From the IMG/VR virus record IMGVR_UViG_3300012924_000013, positions 1 to 43,601 of that record: 43,601 nt of DNA; one strand, 5' to 3'. The position numbers and the translations under genes were made by a program. Positions within the stretch are counted from its first letter, which is position 1. Each line of letters opens with the position of its first letter. Below are positions 31,187 through 40,500 of this stretch, piece after piece. The notes beneath the pieces are model-generated. The model worked only from the letters and a program-made list of their open reading frames with translations. It did not search any database and was not told where the DNA came from. Origin of the DNA: a virus.

Positions 31187-32305
31187 ATGGATTTCTCTAT
31201 TACAACTGTATTTGTTGTACCTTCTGGTAACACTTTGCCGACCACTGGTTCCACGCAGGATTTGACAGCTGGGCAGTTTGGTGTATTCGATAACGCGTAT
31301 GTTCCGGCTACTTCGGGTACAGTTGCTACCAAGCCTTATATTTATTTGGCACAAGGTAGGAGTATCGCAGTACCTGGCTTAGGTTCTAAAAGGTCTGATA
31401 AAATCTTCACAAAAAATATACGTCAGTGGTATAAAGTTATCGCTGAACCTCAGATTCCGACTGAAATACTTGAATTCAGTGCATTCAATGCTAAGTGCGA
31501 GGAAGACCTGACTATCACATTGCGTTTGATGTCTAGTTACATCAATGTAGGTTTCTATAATGGCTTGACTGAATCTATTTGGTTGAAGGCTCCCTGCTGT
31601 GATTGTGGTGGTGATCCTTGTGATACTGTTGATGCAGCTGGTATTCAATCCATTGTTGATCAGTTTGCAGCTAAAATTAATGCACACGCATTACTTTCTC
31701 GATTTGTAACTGCAATCCGTGTTGGTACTGGTGCTACCTCTATACTCCGTGTATATGGTAAAGTACTGGACAAATATGGTAATGCTTGTGAACCTAACTC
31801 CTTCTCTTTTGAATATGATCGTTTGAGCTTCTGGGGTTATGCACATAAAGGCCCTGCAACTTCTCAGGATCTGGAAGTAGCTGATGCTTGTGATACCTTT
31901 GCAACTATCACCTATGTACAACGTGCTCAATATGGCCGTGGTTCCAGTGATGAAATTGCTCAGTTAGAACATAACTTCTACAGCTTCCAGACTACCTACA
32001 AACATATCTTCAATCAGACCGGCTTTAATGGTGCTTATGAAAGTTATGTAACTGCTGGTACCTATTACGATACCTACTATCTGAAATTTAAGGAAGAAGA
32101 TAATATCAGTTTTGAAGACGCATCAGATCAGGATGAGACAGTTATTATAGCTGTCCCTACTGGTACTGGTACAGCCTTAGAAGCAATACTGGTTGCATTT
32201 GCTGGAGCTGTAACTGATTACAGTGCTACAGATCGTACCACGACAACTACTACTTCAACTACTTCAACCACTACCACGAGTACCACGACAATTAATATAC
32301 CTTAG
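31187..32305 (+). CDS. Abundant virion protein with a terminal Thr/Ser tail (372 aa)
   Basis: A beta-rich structural protein with a Cys cluster (CCDCGGDPCD near residue 135). Codon use is like the capsid gene and it has its own terminator, both signs of high expression. The last 24 residues are almost pure Thr/Ser ending in INIP, the same kind of sequence that links domains in the fibre genes downstream. The body may be a tail, decoration or head-fibre protein; I cannot decide. Confidence 0.8.
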   Translation: MDFSITTVFVVPSGNTLPTTGSTQDLTAGQFGVFDNAYVPATSGTVATKPYIYLAQGRSIAVPGLGSKRSDKIFTKNIRQWYKVIAEPQIPTEILEFSAFNAKCEEDLTITLRLMSSYINVGFYNGLTESIWLKAPCCDCGGDPCDTVDAAGIQSIVDQFAAKINAHALLSRFVTAIRVGTGATSILRVYGKVLDKYGNACEPNSFSFEYDRLSFWGYAHKGPATSQDLEVADACDTFATITYVQRAQYGRGSSDEIAQLEHNFYSFQTTYKHIFNQTGFNGAYESYVTAGTYYDTYYLKFKEEDNISFEDASDQDETVIIAVPTGTGTALEAILVAFAGAVTDYSATDRTTTTTTSTTSTTTTSTTTINIP

Positions 32306-32334
32306 TAACTAATTGATTATCAACGTTTTAAATC

Positions 32335-32376
32335 AGCCAGAGGATTAAGGGGTTCGGTCCTCCTCTGGCTTTTTTA
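32335..32376 (+). terminator. Rho-independent terminator
   Basis: Stem AGCCAGAG/CTCTGGCT, extended inward by GGA/TCC, then six Ts. Confidence 0.9.
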
Positions 32377-32399
32377 TTGAATAGAAAATATGAATCCAA

Positions 32400-32936
32400 A
32401 TGCCTTCATTAGATATTAACATTCAACCCACTCACAACCCAAAAACCATCGGCATCGCAGACGCCAGTATCTATGAAGTCAATTTTACTATTAATTCTCC
32501 AACAGTAGAAATCACTCCTCCAGGTTTTCCCAAAGTAGCAATTCCATTTATACCCAGATCTGTTAATATACTTAACAGCAATAACCTATTTATCACTGAA
32601 GTAGTAGATGAATCGTTTTTGACAATCCTCCCCGATGGAATTTACAAGGTAAAATATTCTATACAACCAGCAGTATCAACTTATGTAGAGAAGAACTTCA
32701 TCAGGATAGATGCTATTAAATGTTTGTACAGTAAAATAAGATTATCACTTCAGTTAGATGAATGTACAAATTGTTCATCATCTGAATTTAAGAAAAAAGA
32801 GAAAATACTTCAGAGAGTAAGGTTATTAATAGAGGGATCAGTAGCATCAGCAAATATATTCGATGATTTGGATGCAATGAAGAAATATAAACAAGCACAA
32901 GAACTACTTAGATCGATATCAAATTGTGAATGTTAA
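32400..32936 (+). CDS. Tail or virion protein of unknown role (178 aa)
   Basis: The N-terminal 100 residues are beta-rich and Ig-like (YEVNFTINSPTVEITPPGFP; DGIYKVKYSIQP). The C-terminal part is helical with a CTNC pair and a final CEC. The DGIYKVKYS and KCLYSKIRLSL patterns recur in uncharacterised virion genes of Bacteroidota phages. It starts the fibre region after a terminator. Confidence 0.7.
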   Translation: MPSLDINIQPTHNPKTIGIADASIYEVNFTINSPTVEITPPGFPKVAIPFIPRSVNILNSNNLFITEVVDESFLTILPDGIYKVKYSIQPAVSTYVEKNFIRIDAIKCLYSKIRLSLQLDECTNCSSSEFKKKEKILQRVRLLIEGSVASANIFDDLDAMKKYKQAQELLRSISNCEC

Positions 32937-32948
32937 AACCAAATAATT

Positions 32949-33101
32949 ATGGGATGCGGATTAGTAAGTTGTCCTGTTCCGGCATGCGGGAACCAACTCA
33001 AACAATGTCAATTAATTGAAGGAGTATGTCCTTCATGTCATGCAAAAGGTCTTAGACCAAGAATAAAAGCAATCATTAAATCATTCCTCTCTTGTTTTTA
33101 G
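32949..33101 (+). CDS. Small Cys-rich protein (50 aa)
   Basis: A 50-codon frame with seven Cys: one at position 3, then at 8, 13 and 20, a CPSC pair at 27-30, and one near the end. The spacing suggests a zinc ribbon. AAAACCAA lies just upstream of the ATG. The 3' end holds TTTTT before the stop and overlaps the next frame by ten bases. Confidence 0.65.
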   Translation: MGCGLVSCPVPACGNQLKQCQLIEGVCPSCHAKGLRPRIKAIIKSFLSCF

Positions 33102-33364
33102 ATTTTTACATATTAGATAAGAAGAAAGTCAAGCCACTATCTGTTTTATTACAGGAGATAGATAATAAAATTATCAAAATCTCATCAGTCGAGAGTAATA
33201 ATATCAGGTTGGGGATGGATAACAAAGTCAATTATGATCTTTACGAAGATTTAACTTTTTATAAAGAAGTCTTAATTGAAAAGATATGCGACTCAGGTTG
33301 TATCCCTTATCCAATCGGTAAAATAATTTCAAAGATACATCAGTTACTAAATCAAAGTTGTTAA
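33092..33364 (+). CDS. Hypothetical helical protein (90 aa), TTG start or frameshift product
   Basis: The frame opens at TTG 33092 inside the gene before; no ATG lies near its beginning. The product is helical (LLQEIDNKIIKISSVESNNI) and ends with CDSGCIPYPIGKII. Either TTG is used, or ribosomes slip back one base on the TTTTT that precedes the upstream stop and make a fused 140-residue product. It lies four bases before the first fibre gene. Confidence 0.6.
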   Translation: MFLDFYILDKKKVKPLSVLLQEIDNKIIKISSVESNNIRLGMDNKVNYDLYEDLTFYKEVLIEKICDSGCIPYPIGKIISKIHQLLNQSC

Positions 33365-33367
33365 TCA

Positions 33368-34501
33368 ATGGGATCTGGATGCACTCAAAATAATCCTTCC
33401 AAAAACTGTTTAAATCCGGTTTCTTCCAATTGTGTAAAATACGAAGGAGATCCAGTTCCCGCATTAGGCATCTGTACGGGAGATACAATTACGGAAGTAG
33501 AAACTGCAATAATTAATAAGTTATTGGCAGCATTGGAAGGTACTGGTATTACTTTACCCCAAGTAACACTTGAAAATTGTCCCTATTTAAAAGTACTATT
33601 TGCTGGTAAAGATAAAACAATTACCAATTTAGTACAGCTATTAATAGATTCTGATTGCAACTTAAAAGCGTTAATTGATCAGATAAACAGTAAAATAAAT
33701 CAAACAGGGAATAATACAATATTTGATTTAAAATGTTTAAGTGTCCCAGCTTCTCCCGTAACCGTCGATAAAATTATACAAACCCTCATTGATGCAAATT
33801 GTGTCTTAACAACAAGAGTTACAAACCTAGAAGGAGGAAATGTCGATAATACAATAATAAATCAAATAGTTAACACTCTCCTCAATGATCTAATTACTGG
33901 CCCTACTGGTGTCAAAAAGACCGTTACAAATGGTGTTGCACATTATGAGATGCTGGGGATGGTTCCTATAGGTGGAGCTATTCCATACGATGGTCCACTA
34001 TCAAATTTTGACATAGATGGTCAAGGAAGGACTGGGACGGAAGTGGAAAATTGGCGTATATGTAATGGTAAAGGAGGAACAAAGGATTGGAGAGGTGTTA
34101 CTTTAGTTGGAGCAATCCAAGGGGTAGGTGGCGATACATTATCTGGAAACGTTGATCCTTTAGCCAACCAAGATGCAACAATGAACTATGCTGTAGGTGA
34201 TCGTGGTGGGTTTACGAAGGTAACAATAACAAAAGATCAACTACCCAACTATCAAATTACTACTACCGATGTAAAGGTAACTTCTAAAATAAACCTCATT
34301 AAGAAATGGGGGAGAATGCAAGATTCTAACTCTAGGATTTACAGCTTAGGGGATGATTACACTGGCGGTAACCCCACTCCCATTTCAATAAACCTGGATA
34401 ATGTTTTGGGGTCAGTGAAGTTTAATACTGGCGGTGGTGGTAAAGAACATGAAAATAGAATGCCTTATGAGGCAGTAATATATATTAAAAGAGTAAAATA
34501 A
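33368..34501 (+). CDS. Tail fibre protein with collar-like C-terminus (377 aa)
   Basis: The N-terminus carries the shared NCVKYEGDP motif. Residues about 50-170 hold repeated modules of the type Cys, 8-12 residues, then an amphipathic helix (KCLSVPASPVTVDKIIQTLI). The C-terminal 180 residues match phage tail-collar type domains: WRICNGKGGTKDWRG, then GGFTKVTITKDQLPNY and the ending HENRMPYEAVIYIKRVK. Such proteins form trimeric fibres that touch the host surface. Its stop overlaps the next start. Confidence 0.85.
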   Translation: MGSGCTQNNPSKNCLNPVSSNCVKYEGDPVPALGICTGDTITEVETAIINKLLAALEGTGITLPQVTLENCPYLKVLFAGKDKTITNLVQLLIDSDCNLKALIDQINSKINQTGNNTIFDLKCLSVPASPVTVDKIIQTLIDANCVLTTRVTNLEGGNVDNTIINQIVNTLLNDLITGPTGVKKTVTNGVAHYEMLGMVPIGGAIPYDGPLSNFDIDGQGRTGTEVENWRICNGKGGTKDWRGVTLVGAIQGVGGDTLSGNVDPLANQDATMNYAVGDRGGFTKVTITKDQLPNYQITTTDVKVTSKINLIKKWGRMQDSNSRIYSLGDDYTGGNPTPISINLDNVLGSVKFNTGGGGKEHENRMPYEAVIYIKRVK

Positions 34502-35877
34502 TGCCTTGTACTAATACAAATAGTCAATCTCTAGGATATTACCCAAACACAACCGGATGTGTCAATTGCCCATCCCCTTGTCCTGAAGGGTGTGATGCAA
34601 AAGATGCTTCTTGTGTACTTTATACAGGAGCACCTTTGAATTGTATTGGAGCAGATTCTAATACAAATTTAGAGGTTATTTTACAATTAATAGATTCGAA
34701 GGTTTGCACTACTCTAGGGGATTTTAGCGGATACAATTTCTACTGTTTAATAAATTCTGGCCCTATAAATACTCAACAGCAATTTGTTGAGCGTATTTCT
34801 CAATTTGCTTGTCAAACAAGAACAGACTTTGATACTTTTACAAGTACGACTTATGTAAATGGTCTAAGTAATTTACAGACTCAGATAAACAGTCTGAATA
34901 ATCCCGGTATAACTTCCTGTGCAGAATTAAATATTCAAAGTTCAGATGATCAAAATGTCGTTTTAACAAAACTTTCTAATGGTGCATGTGCTATTTATGA
35001 TGCAATTGATCCATCTTCAGCAAACTGGTCACAGTGTTTTACTTTAGTTGGGGATGCTCCAGCTAACATAGTAGAAGGGTTTAATACTGTATTGGATCAA
35101 ATTTGTCAATTGAAGAATGGTGGAGCAAGTGCGTCTCTCCCTACCTTCAATAATGTGGGCAGTTGTTTAGCAACTCCTGTTACAGCAACTGACAGTCTAG
35201 TCGATACTGTTAATAAAATTAAAATAAGACTTTGTCTATCCCCCACTTTCAATGCTGCAAATCTTACAGCAGCTACTTGTGTATCCTATAGTTCATCTTC
35301 CACTTTAGAACAGGTATTGAATGCTACTATATCACAAGTAAACACTTTAAGTACGGAAACAATACGGGGATTTAATAATTCACAATTTATAGTAACCCCC
35401 ATAGATTCCAGTCAACCTTGCCTGGGAAATAAAATATCACTTGCTGTCGCAAATATTGATAGACTGGTGGCTTTGAATTCAGCAGATATTACTCCAAGCA
35501 CATTGGACAATAAATTTGTAGCTGGTACTAATGTTACTTTAGATTTTGGAGTTGCGAATGCTGGAAAAGTAACCATTAATGCTATCGGAGGTTCTTCTGC
35601 TGATGAAAAGGTTAAAGTAAATAGCACTGATACTACCGCTGATTATTTACAAAATAAGATAGTGGGAAGTACAGATATGGTTTCTATCAATGTATTTCCC
35701 TTCAATTCAGATTCTCAGTTAAAGGTTTCAGCAAACTTGGATTTGGAAGCAATAATAGATTCTATAATACAAGAACTTACAGATAATGAAGAACTTAAAA
35801 TCAAATTCTGTACACTAATATCATCTTGCCCCTCTCCTTGCGATCCTCCTACTAATGTACAAGTTATACCCGCATAA
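34501..35877 (+). CDS. Tail fibre protein, Cys-module repeat type (458 aa)
   Basis: Opens with a Cys-rich stretch (GCVNCPSPCPEGCDAKDASC) that contains the shared CVLYTGAP docking-like motif at about residue 37. Four or more modules of a Cys followed by a short loop and a helix come next (for example TSCAELNIQSSDDQNVVLTK and NVGSCLATPVTATDSLV). The C-terminal part is beta-rich. It ends PCDPPTNVQVIPA, which reads like the first strand of a fibronectin type III domain; the next gene continues that fold. Fibre or fibre-adaptor role inferred. Confidence 0.8.
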   Translation: MPCTNTNSQSLGYYPNTTGCVNCPSPCPEGCDAKDASCVLYTGAPLNCIGADSNTNLEVILQLIDSKVCTTLGDFSGYNFYCLINSGPINTQQQFVERISQFACQTRTDFDTFTSTTYVNGLSNLQTQINSLNNPGITSCAELNIQSSDDQNVVLTKLSNGACAIYDAIDPSSANWSQCFTLVGDAPANIVEGFNTVLDQICQLKNGGASASLPTFNNVGSCLATPVTATDSLVDTVNKIKIRLCLSPTFNAANLTAATCVSYSSSSTLEQVLNATISQVNTLSTETIRGFNNSQFIVTPIDSSQPCLGNKISLAVANIDRLVALNSADITPSTLDNKFVAGTNVTLDFGVANAGKVTINAIGGSSADEKVKVNSTDTTADYLQNKIVGSTDMVSINVFPFNSDSQLKVSANLDLEAIIDSIIQELTDNEELKIKFCTLISSCPSPCDPPTNVQVIPA

Positions 35878-37223
35878 TGGCTTTTGTAACCAGGAATGTA
35901 ACATTTAACCCGACTGCTGGGTCTACTGGTACTCTTATCGAATATAAGAAGTATGGGGAGACTATGTGGGTAGTACCAACCGTTCCATCGAATCCCACCT
36001 CTTTAACTACATATCCGTTGAGTTTAGAGGAAGGATATAGTTATTATATAAGAGCTTCGGCGATTGGTCTAAACTGTTCAAAAGGATCAGTAATCACTAC
36101 TGTAAGTATTCCTGCAATTACCACCACTACAACCACTTCTTCGACGACAACCACCACTACTACTGGTATACCAATTCCGGTACAGGAGATAATAAATCTG
36201 GGAACCCCCAATGGAATAGCATTTAATCAGAATAATAATAGAATGTATTATATAGACTTCGATACTATAGGTACGCTGTCTATAACTGATGGTGGAGTAG
36301 GGTATTATAATCCGTTAACTGCAACTAGTATTTCCGATATCACTTATCCTGTATCTGCAAGAGGAATGATGCTTGAACACATGGCATATGATTCCACAAA
36401 CAATAAGTTATTCATTCATGGTAGGAAGTCCGGAGGCATGTTAATTTATAATTGCGCTACAAATATTGTAGATACAACTATTGCATATGGTTCCAATGGG
36501 AATTCTGTAGCAACCCGCCAAAAGGTTTATTCAATAGGTAATAGAATATATGGAGGCTACTCTGCTATTGGGGGTTTCGTAGTGGTAGATCCTACAACTA
36601 ATACAAGGTTGACTGATTTTATACCCCCCAATACAGGCTCATTTGCAACCTTTAGAATGGTAGTAGCAGGATCAGAGCTTTGGTTATTCGAAACATCTTC
36701 CGCATCAACCCCGTCTAGGGTACTGATATACTCAATGTCTGATCTCTCTTCCCCTATAGCAACAATTAATAATATTGATACTGTTCAGATACCAGGAGGC
36801 ACATATGAAATATCAGATAGTATTTATTATGATGCACCTACAAATAGTGTATGGTTTGTTTCTTTTGGAAGTTTGCAAATAATAGCAATAAGTGCATCAT
36901 CCAGAACTATAATTCACACTACAACTATTCCATCTGAAGGTAAGGCTATGGCTTTAATGAATCCAGTTTACAGACAAAGCAGCGATACTCTTTATATGAG
37001 TGGTATACTTGCTAATTCATTTACAGATTCCGGCTTACCAAGAATTTACCAAATAGATAAAACTACTGGTAATATCATCGCAACATTTACAACATTCTCA
37101 ATCGGATCATTAACATATTGTCCTCTGAATAATAGCAATTATGCTGTTGTACCCGGATTAGCCAGTTACAGTATCCCCAATACCGGATATGACACAGACG
37201 GTAAAATAATAACTTATAATTAA
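35877..37223 (+). CDS. Fibre-associated protein: Fn3-like domain, Thr/Ser linker, beta-propeller (448 aa)
   Basis: Residues 1-80 look like a fibronectin type III fold (SYYIRASAIGLNCSKGSVITTVSIP). A Thr/Ser linker follows (about 82-97). Residues 100-448 show five to seven repeats of the YVTN/NHL propeller type (NGIAFNQNNNRMYYIDFDT; YDSTNNKLFIHGRK; YDAPTNSVWFVSF). Propellers bind proteins or sugars, so this may be a receptor-binding part. Its ATG overlaps the stop before it. Confidence 0.8.
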   Translation: MAFVTRNVTFNPTAGSTGTLIEYKKYGETMWVVPTVPSNPTSLTTYPLSLEEGYSYYIRASAIGLNCSKGSVITTVSIPAITTTTTTSSTTTTTTTGIPIPVQEIINLGTPNGIAFNQNNNRMYYIDFDTIGTLSITDGGVGYYNPLTATSISDITYPVSARGMMLEHMAYDSTNNKLFIHGRKSGGMLIYNCATNIVDTTIAYGSNGNSVATRQKVYSIGNRIYGGYSAIGGFVVVDPTTNTRLTDFIPPNTGSFATFRMVVAGSELWLFETSSASTPSRVLIYSMSDLSSPIATINNIDTVQIPGGTYEISDSIYYDAPTNSVWFVSFGSLQIIAISASSRTIIHTTTIPSEGKAMALMNPVYRQSSDTLYMSGILANSFTDSGLPRIYQIDKTTGNIIATFTTFSIGSLTYCPLNNSNYAVVPGLASYSIPNTGYDTDGKIITYN

Positions 37224-37224
37224 T

Positions 37225-37470
37225 ATGCCCGACGCTTCAACAGGAACCACCACTATAAAATTTGGATCAGTGCTAAGGATAGGCTATAGACCCTTTGGCT
37301 CTACGGCCGCATTTACATATATTCTGAGTTATCCCGGACCAAATGATCTCCCTCATACTTTTTCAGTACCTACAGCAGGTACATGGGAAATAGAGTATAC
37401 TGAAATATGTTCCTCATGTGCAAATAATAAATATTCTACCCCTATAGTCGAAACTATTTCTCTTTCCTAG
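37225..37470 (+). CDS. Single Fn3-like domain protein (81 aa)
   Basis: One beta-sandwich-like domain (VLRIGYRPFGSTAAFTYILS; GTWEIEYTEICSSC) resembling the N-terminal domain of the gene before, including a late Cys pair. It starts one base after that gene and is followed by a strong terminator. Possibly a leftover of a longer fibre. Confidence 0.7.
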   Translation: MPDASTGTTTIKFGSVLRIGYRPFGSTAAFTYILSYPGPNDLPHTFSVPTAGTWEIEYTEICSSCANNKYSTPIVETISLS

Positions 37471-37514
37471 AGAACCATATTCGGGTTTTTGGTTTCCCTG
37501 AATAATAGGTGAAC

Positions 37515-37547
37515 GAGGGGAAATTTCTACTTCCCCTCTATTTTTTT
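37515..37547 (+). terminator. Rho-independent terminator
   Basis: Perfect 8-base stem GAGGGGAA/TTCCCCTC with seven Ts after it. Confidence 0.93.
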
Positions 37548-37567
37548 AAATACGTAATGTAAAATAT

Positions 37568-40500
37568 ATGCTAATCCCAACAAATGGTTGTTTGATCATA
37601 ATGCCAGGACAATGTGTTAGATACACAGGTCCAGATACTCCCTTTTTACATATTCACAATGGGATGAATCTTAATGAGATAATTGGCATTATTGATGCAG
37701 CTATTGCGGCAGGGGGAATAACCACGACAACTACTTCCACTAGTACTACTTCAACTACCTCATCAACCACTACTACTACAACTACGATTAATACCATCCC
37801 TGTAACAGTAAGTTATTTGGATGCAAGTAATGTTACTTCATATCAAGTACAATTGATACAGGGTAGTAACGTAATAGGTAACTATTTGGTAAATACCCCT
37901 ACAGGATCAGATTTCACGAATCTAAATATTCCTCCTGGTATATATGATGTAAGAGCTATTGTTAATCTTTCAAGTAATCAAAGAGTATTACAGTTTCAAT
38001 CAAACTCCATTACTCCAGTAATTGATACAACATTTACTTCAAGTATAAACAGGCTGTTTTCTGGAAGGTTGATCACTAATCCAAGCCAATTGGTATTGAG
38101 TGATTTGGGTAATACTACAACGACATCGACTACTACCACAACGTCTACGACTCAACCTCCGACGACTACCACTACTACAAGTTCTTCAACCACCACTACA
38201 ACTACTACAGCTCCTCCAACAACAACGACTACTAGTACATCTACTTCCACAACCAGTACTTCTTCAACCACCACAACGAGTTCAACAAATTCACAAGGAG
38301 GTAATGTTTATACAATTGTCGGAACGAATAATACACTCTCTATAAATGGTGCTCAGTATGCTTGCGGTGATACAATAATTCTTTCTGGTTCATTTAAAGC
38401 CGTAGAGTTTGTAAACCTTAATGGATGTAATGGTAATTACATAACAGTAACAAACCCCGTTGGTCAGACAACTTTCATTGGAGATACAGCATGGAGCAGT
38501 GGATCTTGGTCAACAGCATTTGCATTTAGAAATTGTCATTACGTAAGACTTGTAGGTACTACCAAGAATAATTTCATAGTAAATGGTTCACTTACTGCTA
38601 CCAGAACTGCGTATTTCAATTTAGCAATTGTAGCCCTCTCTGATAATTTTGAAGTATCAAATATTACTATACAAGATGGTGGTACTGGATTGTATGCTAA
38701 AACTGAACCAGTTCCTGGGGATGCAAATACATATGATCCTGTTGGCGGTCCTTATACTTATCTGAATAACTTCAAATTCCATGATGTAAACATCATAAAT
38801 ACTTACAATGAGGCTACTTATATAGGTCACACTGGTCCGTATTGGGATTTAACATCTAATACTCAGTTTAACGGTACTCAGTCTCAATTTGTGCCCGGTC
38901 ATAGTTACGCCGAACCTAAACGTTTAAATAACGTAGAAGTCTACAATATTTATGCTGAAGGATCTGGAGCTGATGGTATTCAAACCGCAGCTGCTGAAAA
39001 CATGGTTATCCACCATTGTGAAGTAAACACTTGGGCAATAAGACAAGATCCTAACCATTGCGGAGGTATATTAATAGGTGGAAAATGTAGAAATGTAGAA
39101 GCCTATTGCAACTATGTACATGATGGATGGGGAGAATTACTGCAAATCTCTAGTGCAGATGGTACAGGTGGAGCTTTCATGAAAATCCACAACAACCTAT
39201 TCAAAAACAACTTTATAACAAATGGTGGAAATGATGGTTGTACATTTAAAGGAACCAATGGTTTAATTGTACAATTCTATGATAATACCGTTGTTCAAAC
39301 TGGTGGAAACAATTTAAGATTCTATACTGGTAATGGACATTTAATAAACAGGAATGTACTTATTCAGCCGAGAATGGCAGGTGGTACGATTTCCAGTAGA
39401 GCATATATCTATGATGAACCTGGAGTAACCTGGATAGAAGGTACTGGTGCTAATTCAAATGGTAAATACCCCGACATCGCAACTGCAAACGTTGATCCGC
39501 TGAATTGGTATCAGCCGAATTCTGGATCTCCTGCTATTGGAAAAGGATATGTGAGAGGAGTATGTGATGGTACAGGTACAACAACTACCTCTACTTCCAG
39601 TACGACTACTACAACTACTACATCAGGTGGTCCCACAACAACGACAACTTCAACCAGTACATCAAGCACTTCCACTACAAGTACTTCGTCTACTTCTAGT
39701 ACGACTACTACTTCAACAACGAATCCTCCCGGAACCGCATCGTTTACAAAAGTGAATGGCTGGTGGACTGGAGCACCTTCTGCACAATACGGATGGTTAT
39801 ACTTACCGGCAGATTATAGTCCTGTAGGTCCGGCATTCCCCTTTGTGATATTCTTACATGGTCAAGGTGAAACTGGTACTGGTTCTGGAGCTGGTGGAGC
39901 AGATGATTTGTTAGTAGCTGGTCCTCCTAAATTCCTCAATGCTGGAGATAGGCCAACAGGGGTTGTTATATTCTGTCCCCAAACGTCTATTAATACATGG
40001 GAACCTAACTGGGTAGAATCTGCAAGGCAGTTTGTATTGAGTCATTATAATGTAGACGTTAATAAGTTCTATTTAACAGGATTGTCATTGGGAGGATCTG
40101 GAACTGCTAAATATACAGGTCAGAATCCTGATAAAGTAGCTGCATTCCTTTGTGCCACTGCTGATACACAATACTTGAGAAACGGTGCTGAAGATGACGT
40201 GATAAATGGAATTAGGGTAGCGGATGTACCTGGATGGGTATTGGCTGGCGTAGCGGATACTACCATATCATTCAATAACTGTTATGGTTATATGACTGCT
40301 GGTAATTCTCTTGCAACTAAACCTACTTATCCTCCTTTAGTAAATACTTTCTGGGGAGTTACCCATAGTGCATCTTTGTGGGATACTCAAGTATATAATA
40401 GAAAAAATAGAACGGATGCAACTGGTACAGCTGCTTTTGATTATATAGCATGGTTTAAGAGATTCAAATCAAATGATTTAGAGTTTGGTGCTACCTCACA

